From assembly GCA_028278205.1 (NCBI GenBank), contig JANQES010000069.1, positions 1-64,000 of the forward strand: a stretch of 64,000 nucleotides of DNA. The letters are read 5' to 3'. This document shows positions 16,848 to 25,600 of this stretch, in pieces. The DNA is from Rhodothermales bacterium. GTDB taxonomy: Bacteria; Bacteroidota; Rhodothermia; Rhodothermales; Bin80. The position numbers and the translations under genes were made by a program. A model generated the notes under the pieces. The model made no database searches. It saw nothing but the letters and a program-made list of their open reading frames with translations, and was not told the origin of the DNA. How positions within the stretch are numbered: the first letter of the stretch is position 1; each line of letters starts with the position of its first letter.

Positions 16848-16928
16848 ATCTATATCAACGTTGAATGGTCAAGGCCAGGGTTTTTACGGAGATCCTTAGC
16901 TAACGTCTGAAGGCGCGCTACGTTCATT

Positions 16929-17029
16929 GTAACCGCAGAATTGCATCCGCAGATAGACGCGGATGGAGGCGGATAATCTGGGCAAATGCTGTTTTATCTG
17001 CGTTCATCCGTGTTCATCAGCGGTTGCAA
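16929..17029. repeat. Word-iterated inverted repeat (CGCAGATAGACGCGGATG)
   Basis: The left arm GTAACCGCAG...ACGCGGATGGAGGCGGAT is mirrored by TTATCTGCGTTCATCCGTG...CAGCGGTTGC. It overlaps the 3' end of holB, so that gene's last codons and stop lie in the right arm. The same words recur at 57344-57429. Confidence 0.75.
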
Positions 17030-18182
17030 GATCAGCCAGCGGCACGTAAAGCCGCCCGCTGTGCGGCCCGCGCATGGCCCGGCCCAGCGCCTGCGACAGG
17101 GCCGTCAGCGTCAGGTTCAGATGGACGTTGCGCTCGACAAGTTCAAGCGCTTCTTCAACCAGGTGGATCATCGCTTCGAGGTCGGCGTGGGGGACGCCTC
17201 TGATGAAGCGCGCCACGGCCTCGGCCTGATCTACGTTAACCAGCGCGGCCTCGGCGCCCATCGTGCGGTAAAGCACCAGGTCGCGGATCCAGCCCAGCAC
17301 CAGACGCAGGATGCCTTTGACGCGCTCGCGCCCCATCCGCCCAATCTGCTCGATCAACGCGGTGAGCTTGTCGATGCGTTGCGAATAAGACAGCCGCAGC
17401 AATTCGACGACCAGCTCGCGGTCGGCCATCAGGGTTTCGTTTTCGGTCAGGTCGAGGGCGCGGGTGTAGGAGCCATCGGCCATGCGGGCCAGGGCGGCAG
17501 CCGGCCCCGGCGCCATGCCGTCGCGTTCGACGAGGGCGGCTTCGATGCGTTCGGCGGGCAGCGGGGCAAAGCGCAGGCGCTGGCAGCGCGAGAGGATCGT
17601 CGGCAGCAGGCGGTCCGGGCGGCTGGTGGTGAGGATGAAGACCGTCTGCGGCCCCGGCTCTTCGAGGAGTTTCAAAAAGGCATTGGCCGCCTCGACGCGC
17701 ATCAGGTCGGCATCGGTCATCACGACGACCTTGTAGCGGCCTTCCATCGGTTTGAAGCTCATCGATTGCCGGAGTTCGGCGTTGATGCGCCCGACAGCGT
17801 AAAAAGCCTGCTTGTTCGAGGTATACGCCGCGTCTTTGAGCGAAGGCCGCCGCACAAAGTCGATAGCGGCATACGGATGCGCGGACAGCCCCTGGAGGCG
17901 TTCTGCGATGTCGGCGGGGTCGGCATCGCTGGGGTGGGGCAGCAGCACGTGTACGTCCGGGTGGATCAGGCGGCTGACCTTATTGCAGGCCGGGCAGGCC
18001 CCACAGGCGTCGTCGCTGCCCTGTTCGCACTGAAGCGTTCGGGCAAACGCCAGCGCCACGGCGCGCTTGCCGGCGCCGTCGGGGCCGTAAAACAGATAAG
18101 CATGCGCCACGCGCCGGCTCGCTATAGCCCGCTGCAACGTCTCGACAACGCGCCGCTGGTCAATGACATCACTCCAAGACAT
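17004..18182 (-). CDS. holB: DNA polymerase III delta' subunit
   Basis: 392 residues from the ATG at 18182; an ATG 41 codons upstream is rejected because that extension is translated repeat DNA. An AAA+ clamp-loader fold is visible: LFYGPDGAGKRA in the Walker A position, a zinc module CEQGSDDACGACPAC, a DADLMRVEAANAFLKLLEEP segment and the SRC sensor motif (TILSRCQRLRF). The protein works in the clamp loader that places the beta sliding clamp on DNA. The C-terminal residues (about ATADEHG) are encoded in an inverted repeat and probably do not belong to the conserved fold. Confidence 0.92.
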   Translation of the reverse strand: MSWSDVIDQRRVVETLQRAIASRRVAHAYLFYGPDGAGKRAVALAFARTLQCEQGSDDACGACPACNKVSRLIHPDVHVLLPHPSDADPADIAERLQGLSAHPYAAIDFVRRPSLKDAAYTSNKQAFYAVGRINAELRQSMSFKPMEGRYKVVVMTDADLMRVEAANAFLKLLEEPGPQTVFILTTSRPDRLLPTILSRCQRLRFAPLPAERIEAALVERDGMAPGPAAALARMADGSYTRALDLTENETLMADRELVVELLRLSYSQRIDKLTALIEQIGRMGRERVKGILRLVLGWIRDLVLYRTMGAEAALVNVDQAEAVARFIRGVPHADLEAMIHLVEEALELVERNVHLNLTLTALSQALGRAMRGPHSGRLYVPLADLATADEHG

Positions 18183-18185
18183 GCC

Positions 18186-18343
18186 GATTTTGGAATTTAG
18201 ATTTTGGATTTTGGATTGTTTTAGACAGCGACCTCGTGCCCATGAATAAAGCGGTGCTGGTTTTCCAACGTTGTACGCTTTCGGTTGCTGTAACCGGATC
18301 GTCAATTTACCAATCCAAAATCCAAAATCTAAATTCCAAAATC
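18186..18343. repeat. Perfect 33-bp word-iterated inverted repeat
   Basis: 18186-18218 and 18311-18343 are exact reverse complements over 33 bases, made of GATTTTGGA/ATTTTGGATT words. The 92-base loop carries no recognisable gene. The right arm's last base is the last base of the YceI stop codon, and the left arm begins four bases before the holB ATG. Confidence 0.9.
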
Positions 18344-18939
18344 TACTTCACCAGGGTCAGGTCTACTTCGACGCGGATTTCGTCTTTGACTTTCAGCAGA
18401 AACCGTTTGATCGGTTTGATGTCGTAATCGCTCAGGAGCAGAGGGAAGGCGGCATGGACGTAGTAGCCCTCCGACGCCGGCGTCAGCGTGGCTTCGACGA
18501 GGTGATCGCGGGTGACGCCGTGGAGCGTCATCGATCCGGTGGCGGTCAGGCGGATCGCGTCGGTGGAGGCGGCATCGAGGAGGGTGGGGCGGGCGTCGTT
18601 GAGGGTGAAGACGGCTTCGGGAAATTGCTCGGTGTGGAGGTATTTCTTGCGCATATCTTTATCCCGTAGCCCGATGCCCGAGTCGAAGCTCGCCATATCG
18701 ACGGTGAAGCGTCCCGACAGGCCTCCGGCGGGGTTGGTCGGGTCGAACGTCAGCGTGCCGGTGACGGGCGTCAGCATGCCGTCGACTTCGCCGAGGGAGT
18801 GGTCGGCGAAGAAGCGGACGACCTGTTCGGCAGCGCCGGTGGTTTGAAACGTCTGGGCTGCGGCGTCGAGGGACGGCATCAGGGCAAGGCTCAGGAGCCC
18901 GGCGAAGAGCGCCGCGCAGGGTTTAAACTTTTTCTTCAT
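18343..18939 (-). CDS. YceI-family periplasmic protein
   Basis: 198 residues from the ATG at 18939 (an ATG 13 codons earlier is less likely because the signal peptide begins here with MKKKFKP). A signal peptide (about 1-29) ends near DAAAQ. The rest matches the YceI lipocalin-like barrel: SGRFTVDMASFDSG, MRKKYLHTEQFPEAVF, GSMTLHGVTRDH and the C-terminal IKRFLLKVKDEIRVEVDLTL. YceI proteins bind isoprenoid-type lipids in the periplasm and are often stress-induced. No operon partner is seen. Confidence 0.92.
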   Translation of the reverse strand: MKKKFKPCAALFAGLLSLALMPSLDAAAQTFQTTGAAEQVVRFFADHSLGEVDGMLTPVTGTLTFDPTNPAGGLSGRFTVDMASFDSGIGLRDKDMRKKYLHTEQFPEAVFTLNDARPTLLDAASTDAIRLTATGSMTLHGVTRDHLVEATLTPASEGYYVHAAFPLLLSDYDIKPIKRFLLKVKDEIRVEVDLTLVK

Positions 18940-19040
18940 GGTCTGGTAAGAAACAAAAAGCGAGGGCTGCGAGAACAATGGGCCTGTTTGATTCAGGTTC
19001 CCGGATTTGTATTTTCATAGCCTCAACCCCTACCCCACAC

Positions 19041-19114
19041 GGCGTGGTAGCTCAGTTGGTTAGAGCGTGCGACTCATAATCGCAAGGTCGAGAGTTCAAG
19101 TCTCTCCCACGCCA
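19041..19114 (+). tRNA. tRNA with CAU anticodon (Ile2 or elongator Met)
   Basis: A 74-nt cloverleaf. The acceptor GGCGTGG pairs with CCACGCC, the D arm contains AGCTCAGTTGGTTAGAGC, the anticodon stem is TGCGA/TCGCA with loop CTCATAA, the T arm has GTTCAAG, and the discriminator is A. CCA is not encoded. The initiator tRNA is excluded because the three G-C pairs of its anticodon stem and the unpaired first base are missing. The anticodon arm and variable region (GCGACTCATAATCGC, then GGTCG) closely resemble E. coli ileX, so an isoleucine tRNA read through lysidine is as likely as methionine. Confidence 0.9.
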
Positions 19115-19115
19115 C

Positions 19116-19148
19116 AAGCGGTCTGGCCGTTCGCCAGATCGCTTTTTT
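19116..19148 (+). terminator. Rho-independent terminator after the tRNA
   Basis: AAGCG-TCTGGC pairs with GCCAGA-CGCTT around a CGTTC-type loop, followed by six T residues. It begins two bases after the tRNA, indicating a single-tRNA transcript. Confidence 0.88.
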
Positions 19149-19273
19149 GTTTTGATCCAGCATCAGAGAAACGGCGCCGGCGGGGAATGTAGTGCAGGTT
19201 TTCGCAACGTTATAGGGAACATATTCAGTGTTATTTTTAGATTCCCTGGAAACTTGCGGCCCTCACTGGTTCA

Positions 19274-21544
19274 ATGAAAAACGATGTAACGACAATCGAG
19301 GAGGCACCCGGCGTTGCCACGTCGGCCCAGGAAGCGCAGGCCGGCACGGCACCGCCGGAGCCGAAACGCTTCGGCACGTTTGCAGGCGTCTTCACCCCGA
19401 CGCTGCTGACGATCCTGGGCGTGATCATGTTTCTCCGGCTCGGCTGGGTGGTGGGCAACGCCGGGCTGCTCGGTGCTTTTCTCATCATCCTGCTCGCCAA
19501 CGGCATTACGCTGGCGACCGGCCTTTCGCTCTCTTCGATCGCCACGAATACGCGGATGGGGGCCGGCGGCCCCTATGCCGTCATCTCGAAGTCCCTGGGG
19601 TTCGAAGTGGGTGGGAGCGTCGGGCTTCCGCTTTACCTGTCGCAGGCGCTGGCCGTGGCCATGTACGTGTTCGGCTTCCGAGAAGGGTGGCTGTGGATCT
19701 TCCCGGATCACCCGGCGCTGCTCGTCGATCTGATTATATTTGTCGTCGTTTTCGGCATCGCCGCCGTCTCGGCCAATCTCGCTTTCAAGGCCCAGTATGG
19801 GGTGATGGCGATCATCGCGGTGTCGCTCGTGTGCATCTTCGCAAGCCCGGCGGCCTGGCAGGACGGGCACACGATCACGCTGTGGGGATCCTATCCCGGC
19901 GCGCCCGAGACCGGATTTTCCGGGGCGGACTTCTGGATCATCTTCGCCGTGTTTTTTCCGGCCACCACGGGCATCATGGCCGGGGCCAACATGTCCGGCG
20001 AGTTGAAAAATCCGCGCCGGAGCATTCCTGTCGGCACGCTCTCGGCTATTGTCTTGAGCGCGGTCATCTACCTGGCGCTGGCCGTCTGGCTGGCCATGGC
20101 CAGTACGACGGACGAACTCGTCGGCACCTATACGATCCTCATCGACAAGTCGATCTGGGGGCCGGCGGTGCTGGCCGGCCTGCTCGGGGCGACGTTCTCT
20201 TCGGCGCTGTCGTCGCTGGTCGGTGCGCCCAGAATCCTGCAAGCGCTCGGACAAGATCAGGTTATCCCGGCAGGCACTTGGCTGGCTAAACGCTCGCGCG
20301 GAGAGCCGCGCCGGGCGATGCTGATCACCGGCGGCATCGTGCTCGTGGGCTTGATGATGCGCGACCTCAACGTGATCGCCCCGCTGATCACCATGTTCTT
20401 CCTGATCACCTACGCAGTCATCAACGTGGTGCTGCTGGCTGAGGAGAGCCTGGGCTTGATGAGCTTTCGCCCCACGCTCAAACTCTCGCGGCTCATCCCG
20501 CTCTTAGGTGCCATCGGGTGCATCTTCGCGATGTTCATCGTCAACGCGACCTTCAGCCTGATCGCCGTCAGCGTGGTCTTCGGGCTCTACCTGTGGATCG
20601 TCTGGCGCGGCGTCACGCCGCGGACCGGGAGCGTACGCAGCGGCATCTTCGTGGCCTTTGCCGAATGGGCTGCCGGTAAAGTCATTTCTCTGGACATGGC
20701 CGCGAGCCGGGCATGGAAACCCAGCCTGCTCGTTCCCGTGGTCAACCCGGCGACACTGCGCGGCGAGCTGCGGCTGCTGATCGACATCTGCCGCCCGGAG
20801 GGCACGCTCAAGCTGCTCGGCCTGGCTACCACCGAGACCGTGGATCACCTCACACCGCGCATCAAAGCGGTGGCCCAGGTGCTCCAGCGACACGGCATCC
20901 TGACGACCGCCTCGACGGTGGACTCGGCTGATTACATCACGGGGATTGTAGCGGGGCTCCAGGCGCTGGGCAGCGCGTTCTTCCGGCCTAACATTCTCTT
21001 CCTACACCTGCCCCGCAACGTGGCCCGTCATCCCGAACTGCGGACCGTGATCAGCGAGGCGGCGCGGCTTGAGATCGGGGTGATGCTCCTGGGCTTGCAC
21101 ACCGAGGCAGGGCTGGGCATGAAACGGGTCGTCAACCTGTGGCTCCGGCCCAAACCGCCCGATATGTCGCTGGCGGACTACCTCGCGCGCTCAGAACTCA
21201 ACCTGGGCATCCTCACCGCGCTGCGGCTCTCCAGGGCATGGAAGGCCGATCTGAACTTGATCAGCGTCATTCGTGATGAAGACGAGGAAGACGCCGTGCG
21301 TCTGCACGTCGAGGAGCTTCGGGATCTGTGCCGCATCCCGGAGACCGCCCGCGTCATTGTCATGGCCGGCCCCTTTGACACCTGCGTGGCCCAGGCGCCG
21401 CAATCGGATATGGACATCATGGGGCTGCGTCCCGGCGACGACGGCGCCGGCCCCGACCTCGACTTCGTGGCCCGGATGATCGAGGCCACCCGCTCGTCGT
21501 GCCTGTTCGTGGGCAGCTCCGGCTACGAGAGCGCGTTGGCTTAG
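19274..21544 (+). CDS. Cation-chloride-cotransporter-like APC permease
   Basis: 756 residues. The first membrane segment has the SLC12-type signature FGTFAGVFTPTLLTILGVIMFLRLGWVVG (given as residues about 32-60), followed by about 12 helices to residue 450 and a roughly 300-residue cytosolic C-terminal domain. That domain has NPATLRGELRLLIDICRPEG, as in bacterial homologues of K-Cl and Na-K-Cl cotransporters. Such proteins move ions or amino acids across the inner membrane; the substrate is not predictable. The Ala/Pro-rich N-terminus makes the exact start uncertain and no clear Shine-Dalgarno is present. An inverted repeat begins at the stop codon. Confidence 0.88.
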   Translation: MKNDVTTIEEAPGVATSAQEAQAGTAPPEPKRFGTFAGVFTPTLLTILGVIMFLRLGWVVGNAGLLGAFLIILLANGITLATGLSLSSIATNTRMGAGGPYAVISKSLGFEVGGSVGLPLYLSQALAVAMYVFGFREGWLWIFPDHPALLVDLIIFVVVFGIAAVSANLAFKAQYGVMAIIAVSLVCIFASPAAWQDGHTITLWGSYPGAPETGFSGADFWIIFAVFFPATTGIMAGANMSGELKNPRRSIPVGTLSAIVLSAVIYLALAVWLAMASTTDELVGTYTILIDKSIWGPAVLAGLLGATFSSALSSLVGAPRILQALGQDQVIPAGTWLAKRSRGEPRRAMLITGGIVLVGLMMRDLNVIAPLITMFFLITYAVINVVLLAEESLGLMSFRPTLKLSRLIPLLGAIGCIFAMFIVNATFSLIAVSVVFGLYLWIVWRGVTPRTGSVRSGIFVAFAEWAAGKVISLDMAASRAWKPSLLVPVVNPATLRGELRLLIDICRPEGTLKLLGLATTETVDHLTPRIKAVAQVLQRHGILTTASTVDSADYITGIVAGLQALGSAFFRPNILFLHLPRNVARHPELRTVISEAARLEIGVMLLGLHTEAGLGMKRVVNLWLRPKPPDMSLADYLARSELNLGILTALRLSRAWKADLNLISVIRDEDEEDAVRLHVEELRDLCRIPETARVIVMAGPFDTCVAQAPQSDMDIMGLRPGDDGAGPDLDFVARMIEATRSSCLFVGSSGYESALA

Positions 21545-21659
21545 GGCGTGCTGACATTCAGCGTGGAAGAATTGATTCGGTCTAAATCGGACCACACGAG
21601 GGCAAAGCCCGACTGACGACAGTAAATCAGCCTTTCAAAATGAATGTCAGTACGCCCTG
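21543..21659. repeat. Inverted repeat AGGGCGTGCTGACATTCA with inner module
   Basis: The arms at 21543-21560 and 21641-21658 match at 17 of 18 positions. The loop contains a plus-strand copy of the CACGAG...GACTGACGACAGTAAAT module (21595-21627) with a GGGCAAAGCCC mini-hairpin. The rest of the gap to the sigma gene (21660-21856) is gene-free and AT-richer near 21780-21840, where the sigma promoter probably lies. Confidence 0.8.
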
Positions 21660-21856
21660 GCTCTCGATGCGCCAAAACCTCCTCAACTCTGCAACGGCCC
21701 CCTCAAATGGTCCTCAACGGCTCACTGTGTAGATTTGCTATAAACAGCGCCGCCCTGTATTCACCTGTTTGCAGCTTTCCTCGCTTCTTCTTATAATTTC
21801 TTCAGTTATACCATTTGTGCGCACGTCCTGCTTTTTGATAAGGGTTCGAGGGGATC

Positions 21857-22429
21857 ATGGATGCGCAAACCCATGAAGTCACGAAGCTCCTGCTGGCGGT
21901 CTTCAACGGCGACGAGGCAGCGGCGAACCAACTCTGGGACGCCGTCTACCAGGAATTACAGCGCATCGCTCATCGAGAATTACGCGGCGAGCGGCTCGGC
22001 CACACTCTCAACACCACCGCCCTCGTCAACGAGGTGTATCTCAAGCTCGTCGATCAAAAAATGCAGGTCCCTTTGCAGAATCGGCGGCATTTTTTCGCTT
22101 TAGCCTGTAGAGCGATGCGGCAGATCCTGGTCAATCATGCCAGGGCGCGCAACGCCCGCAAACGCGCGGGGCGCAAGCACGAAGTATCGCTTATAGAAGC
22201 CGGCGAGATCCCCGTCAAACGCGACGAAGACCTGCTGGCCCTCGACGAGGCTTTGACGCGACTCGAAGCCTGGGAACCGAGGCAGGCGCAGGTGATCGAA
22301 CTCCGCTTTTTCGGCGGCTACTCCATGAAAGAAATCGCCGGCATCCTCGGCATCGGAATACGCACGGCGCAGCTAGACTGGGAAAAAGCGCGCACCTATT
22401 TGTATCGAGATCTGCGCTCAGACGCGTAG
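21857..22429 (+). CDS. ECF-type sigma factor (kinase-associated group)
   Basis: 190 residues with sigma region 2 (about 15-90: NQLWDAVYQELQRIAHREL, HFFALACRAMRQILVNHAR) and region 4 (about 125-185: LRFFGGYSMKEIAGILGI). The sequence style matches the ECF family that recurs beside Ser/Thr kinases in Acidobacteria, Planctomycetes and FCB bacteria. There is no anti-sigma gene next to it. Instead a transmembrane Ser/Thr kinase follows 211 bases downstream, so control by phosphorylation is plausible, as shown for kinase-linked ECF factors in Vibrio. It is a clear paralogue of the sigma factor at 26532-27101. Confidence 0.93.
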   Translation: MDAQTHEVTKLLLAVFNGDEAAANQLWDAVYQELQRIAHRELRGERLGHTLNTTALVNEVYLKLVDQKMQVPLQNRRHFFALACRAMRQILVNHARARNARKRAGRKHEVSLIEAGEIPVKRDEDLLALDEALTRLEAWEPRQAQVIELRFFGGYSMKEIAGILGIGIRTAQLDWEKARTYLYRDLRSDA

Positions 22430-22535
22430 GTGCCGTTTTAGAGATTCTGCTGGATTCGCACCGTCGCCAGCGTGGTCTTTCCTGGCGTCGGTGGTCGGTT
22501 TTCTTAATGCTGCTTCAACCCGTCTTCTTTGTATG

Positions 22536-22590
22536 AACCACGAAGACACCAGGACACGAAGGGGCACGAAGTCTTTGTGTCTTCGTGGCC
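22536..22590. repeat. Word-iterated hairpin (CACGAAGACAC)
   Basis: GAACCACGAAGACACCAGGACACGAAGG words are followed at once by CTTTGTGTCTTCGTGG. It lies between the sigma factor and its kinase, about 50 bases before the kinase start. Confidence 0.75.
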
Positions 22591-22640
22591 AAAGCGAATT
22601 AGATAATGCCCCGGCTCCTGGCGGCAGGAGGGAGGCAACG

Positions 22641-25600
22641 ATGGACGCAACGCCCTATGATCGCAGGCGCGAGATCGACGCGCTCTTCGGCCAGGCGCTC
22701 GACCGGCGGCCTGAGGAACGCCGGGCTTTTCTGGAGGATCGGTGCGCGGAGGATTCCGACCTGCTGCACGAGGTCGAGCGCCTGCTGGTGGATCACGGTG
22801 CTGCCGAAGGCTTCCTCGACGACCGCCGGGCATGGTTCGACACGTCGCGCCTGCGCGGCTTGATCGGTGAGGAAGACGACGCAGCGGCGAACCGCGCCGG
22901 TCAGCGGGTGGGGCTCTACCGGATCGTCGAACCGCTGGGCCGGGGGGGGATGGGCACGGTCTTTCTGGCTGAGCGGGATGACGGGCAGTTCGAAAAACGG
23001 GTGGCCCTCAAGGTGATCAAGCGGGGGATGGATACCGACGCCATCCGCCGCCGCTTCCGCTACGAACGCCAGATCCTGGCCCGCCTCGAACATCCCAACA
23101 TCGCCCGGCTGCTCGACGGCGGCGTCACCGAAGACGGCCTGCCCTACTTCGTCATGGAGTACGTCCGCGGCGAACCCATCGACCAGTATTGCGACCGTAA
23201 GCAGCTTGCCCTTGATGACCGGCTCCGGCTTTTCCTGACGGTATGCGAGGCCGTGCAGTACGCCCATCGCAATCTGGTCGTGCATCGGGATCTCAAGCCG
23301 TCGAACATCCTCGTGGCCGAGCCGGCGTCTGCCCGGACGCGGGCGGGCCGGGTGAAGCTGCTCGACTTCGGCATCGCCCGGTTGCTCGACGACCCGGAGC
23401 AGGCCGAGACGCTGCCGATGACGCGGACGGGCCTGGGTTGGATGACGCCCTCGTACGCCGCGCCGGAGCAGATCCGCGGCAACCCGGTGACGACGACTAC
23501 CGACGTCTACGCGCTGGGGATGATCTTGTACGAACTGCTGACGGGGCACCGGCCCTACCAGATCCGGGGCCTGACGCCGAGCGAGGTCGAACGCGTCGTC
23601 TGTGAACGCATGCCCGCGAAGCCCTCGACGGCGGTGATCCGGGCGGAAAGCGGCACCGATGAGGTACGGACACCGCAAACGACGCCGGAAGCCGTGAGCC
23701 GCCTGCGGAGCACCGAGCCGGACCGCCTGCGCCGGTGGCTCAAGGGCGACCTGGACAACATCATCCTGAAGGCCCTGCGCAAAGAGCCTGATCGCCGATA
23801 CAGCTCGGTCGAACAGTTTGCCGAAGACCTGCGGCGGCACCGCGAAAAACGCCCGGTGCTGGCCCGCAAGCCAACACGGCGCTATCGCCTGAGCCGGTTC
23901 GTACGCCGCCATCGCATCGAGGTGACGGCGGCGGTGCTGGTGGTGCTTTCGCTGATCGGAGGGCTCGTGGGCACCTTATGGCAGGCCTACCGGGCCACAG
24001 AGGCCCTGCACAAGGTCGAAGAACTGGCAGACATCGGCCTTTCCTACAACGTCGCCAACAAGGCAGGCACGCTGCAGGAGCAACAACTCGACCTCAGCCT
24101 GCTCTTGAGCGTGCAGGCGCTTCGCTTTGCAGAGACCTACGAGGCGAGGGATCGTTTGTTGGCAGGCTTGCAGGCCAATCCACATCTGGTAGGCTACTTC
24201 GGCAAGCAAGCCGAGATTGCCGCTTTGAGCCCGGATCGCGCGGTCCTCGCCACGAGCCACGCCGATAGCACGATCAGGCTGTGGGATGCGCGGACGCGCC
24301 GGCCTTTCGGCTCGCCCCTGACCGCCGCACCGGCCAGGGTTGCACTTCTGACGCGTTTTCCGAATAACGAGAGCCTCGTTTTCAGCCCCGACGGCGCTCT
24401 GCTGGCCGCGAGCCTCGAAGATAGCACGATTCGGCTGTGGGAGGTGCACTCAGGTCGCTTCCTCGGCCCGCTGGAAACCGGCGATCCGCTGAATCCCGGC
24501 CTGGCGTTCAGCCCGGATGGCACCCAGGTGGCTGCCGGCAGCGCCGTCGATGGATCAGTCATCCTGTGGGAAGTAGACACGCGCCAACGCGTCGGAGCGT
24601 TCTCGACCGGCTTTGAACTCAAAACGACTAACCTTGCCTTCAGCCCGGAAGGCACGGTCCTGACGGCCTGGGGGGCAAGCAAAAGAGCGCCGCCGGGGGA
24701 GCCTCCACGCCTCCAGAGCATTCTTCTTTCTTGGAACGTTGCTACCCGCCGGCGCATCGGCCCGCCGTTGATCGATCACGCATGGTTTGGAACCCAGGCC
24801 TTCAGCCCGGACGGGGCGGTGTGGGTGACGGGCGCTGCCGGGGGCACGAGCCTCGTGTTGCGAGAACCGACCACCGGCCGGCCTCTCGGCCAACCGCTGG
24901 TCGGTTTTACCAGCCCGGTCCAACACCTGGCCTTCAGCCCCGACAGCACAGTGCTCGCCAAGAGCCATGCCGATAGCACGATCCGGCTGTGGAACGCCCG
25001 GACAGGCCGGCTGCTGACCGGGCAATACACAGCAAAAGGTATCGAAGCGCTGGCCTTCAGCACGGACGGCGGTGCTGTGATCGTCGAAGAAGAGAACGGG
25101 CTCGTTTTCTGGGAGATTGACACGCAGCAGAAGGCCTTTTATCTCAATGGGCGAAGTTTTTTACATCATCAGCCTTTAGAGCCGGGCAGCCTGCGGTTTT
25201 TGTTGAAAGAACAGGGGAAGATCACGCTGGTGGATTTTGCAAAGTCACAGGCGATTGGTCAACTCAAAGCCACTGCGCCGCGTGCCTCCGGCGAGATCGC
25301 GCGAACGGCGCTCGATCCGGCGGAGAAACGTCTGGCTCTGGGGTATGACGACGGCACCGTCGTTTTGTGGGATGTCGTGGCAGATCGACCTGCCGGGGAG
25401 TCTCTGAGCGGGCTTATCGGCTCCCTATCGCATCTGGCTTTCAGCCCCGACGGCACGGCGCTGGCCGCGAGCAGCGAAGCAGGGCGGTTCGTCCTCTGGG
25501 ATGTGGCTACCCGAGGGTATCGCGGCGAACTACAAACCGGCCCCAACCGGCTCTGGGGTCTGGCTTTCAGTCCGGACGGGCAGGCCCTCGCTCTTGCCGA

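Noticed and set aside
19041..19114. Initiator tRNA-fMet
   Set aside because: The first base pair is G-C and the anticodon stem lacks the three consecutive G-C pairs.
22599..23912. 437-codon minus-strand frame opposite the WD40 kinase
   Set aside because: Antisense of the conserved kinase domain; composition is shadow-like.
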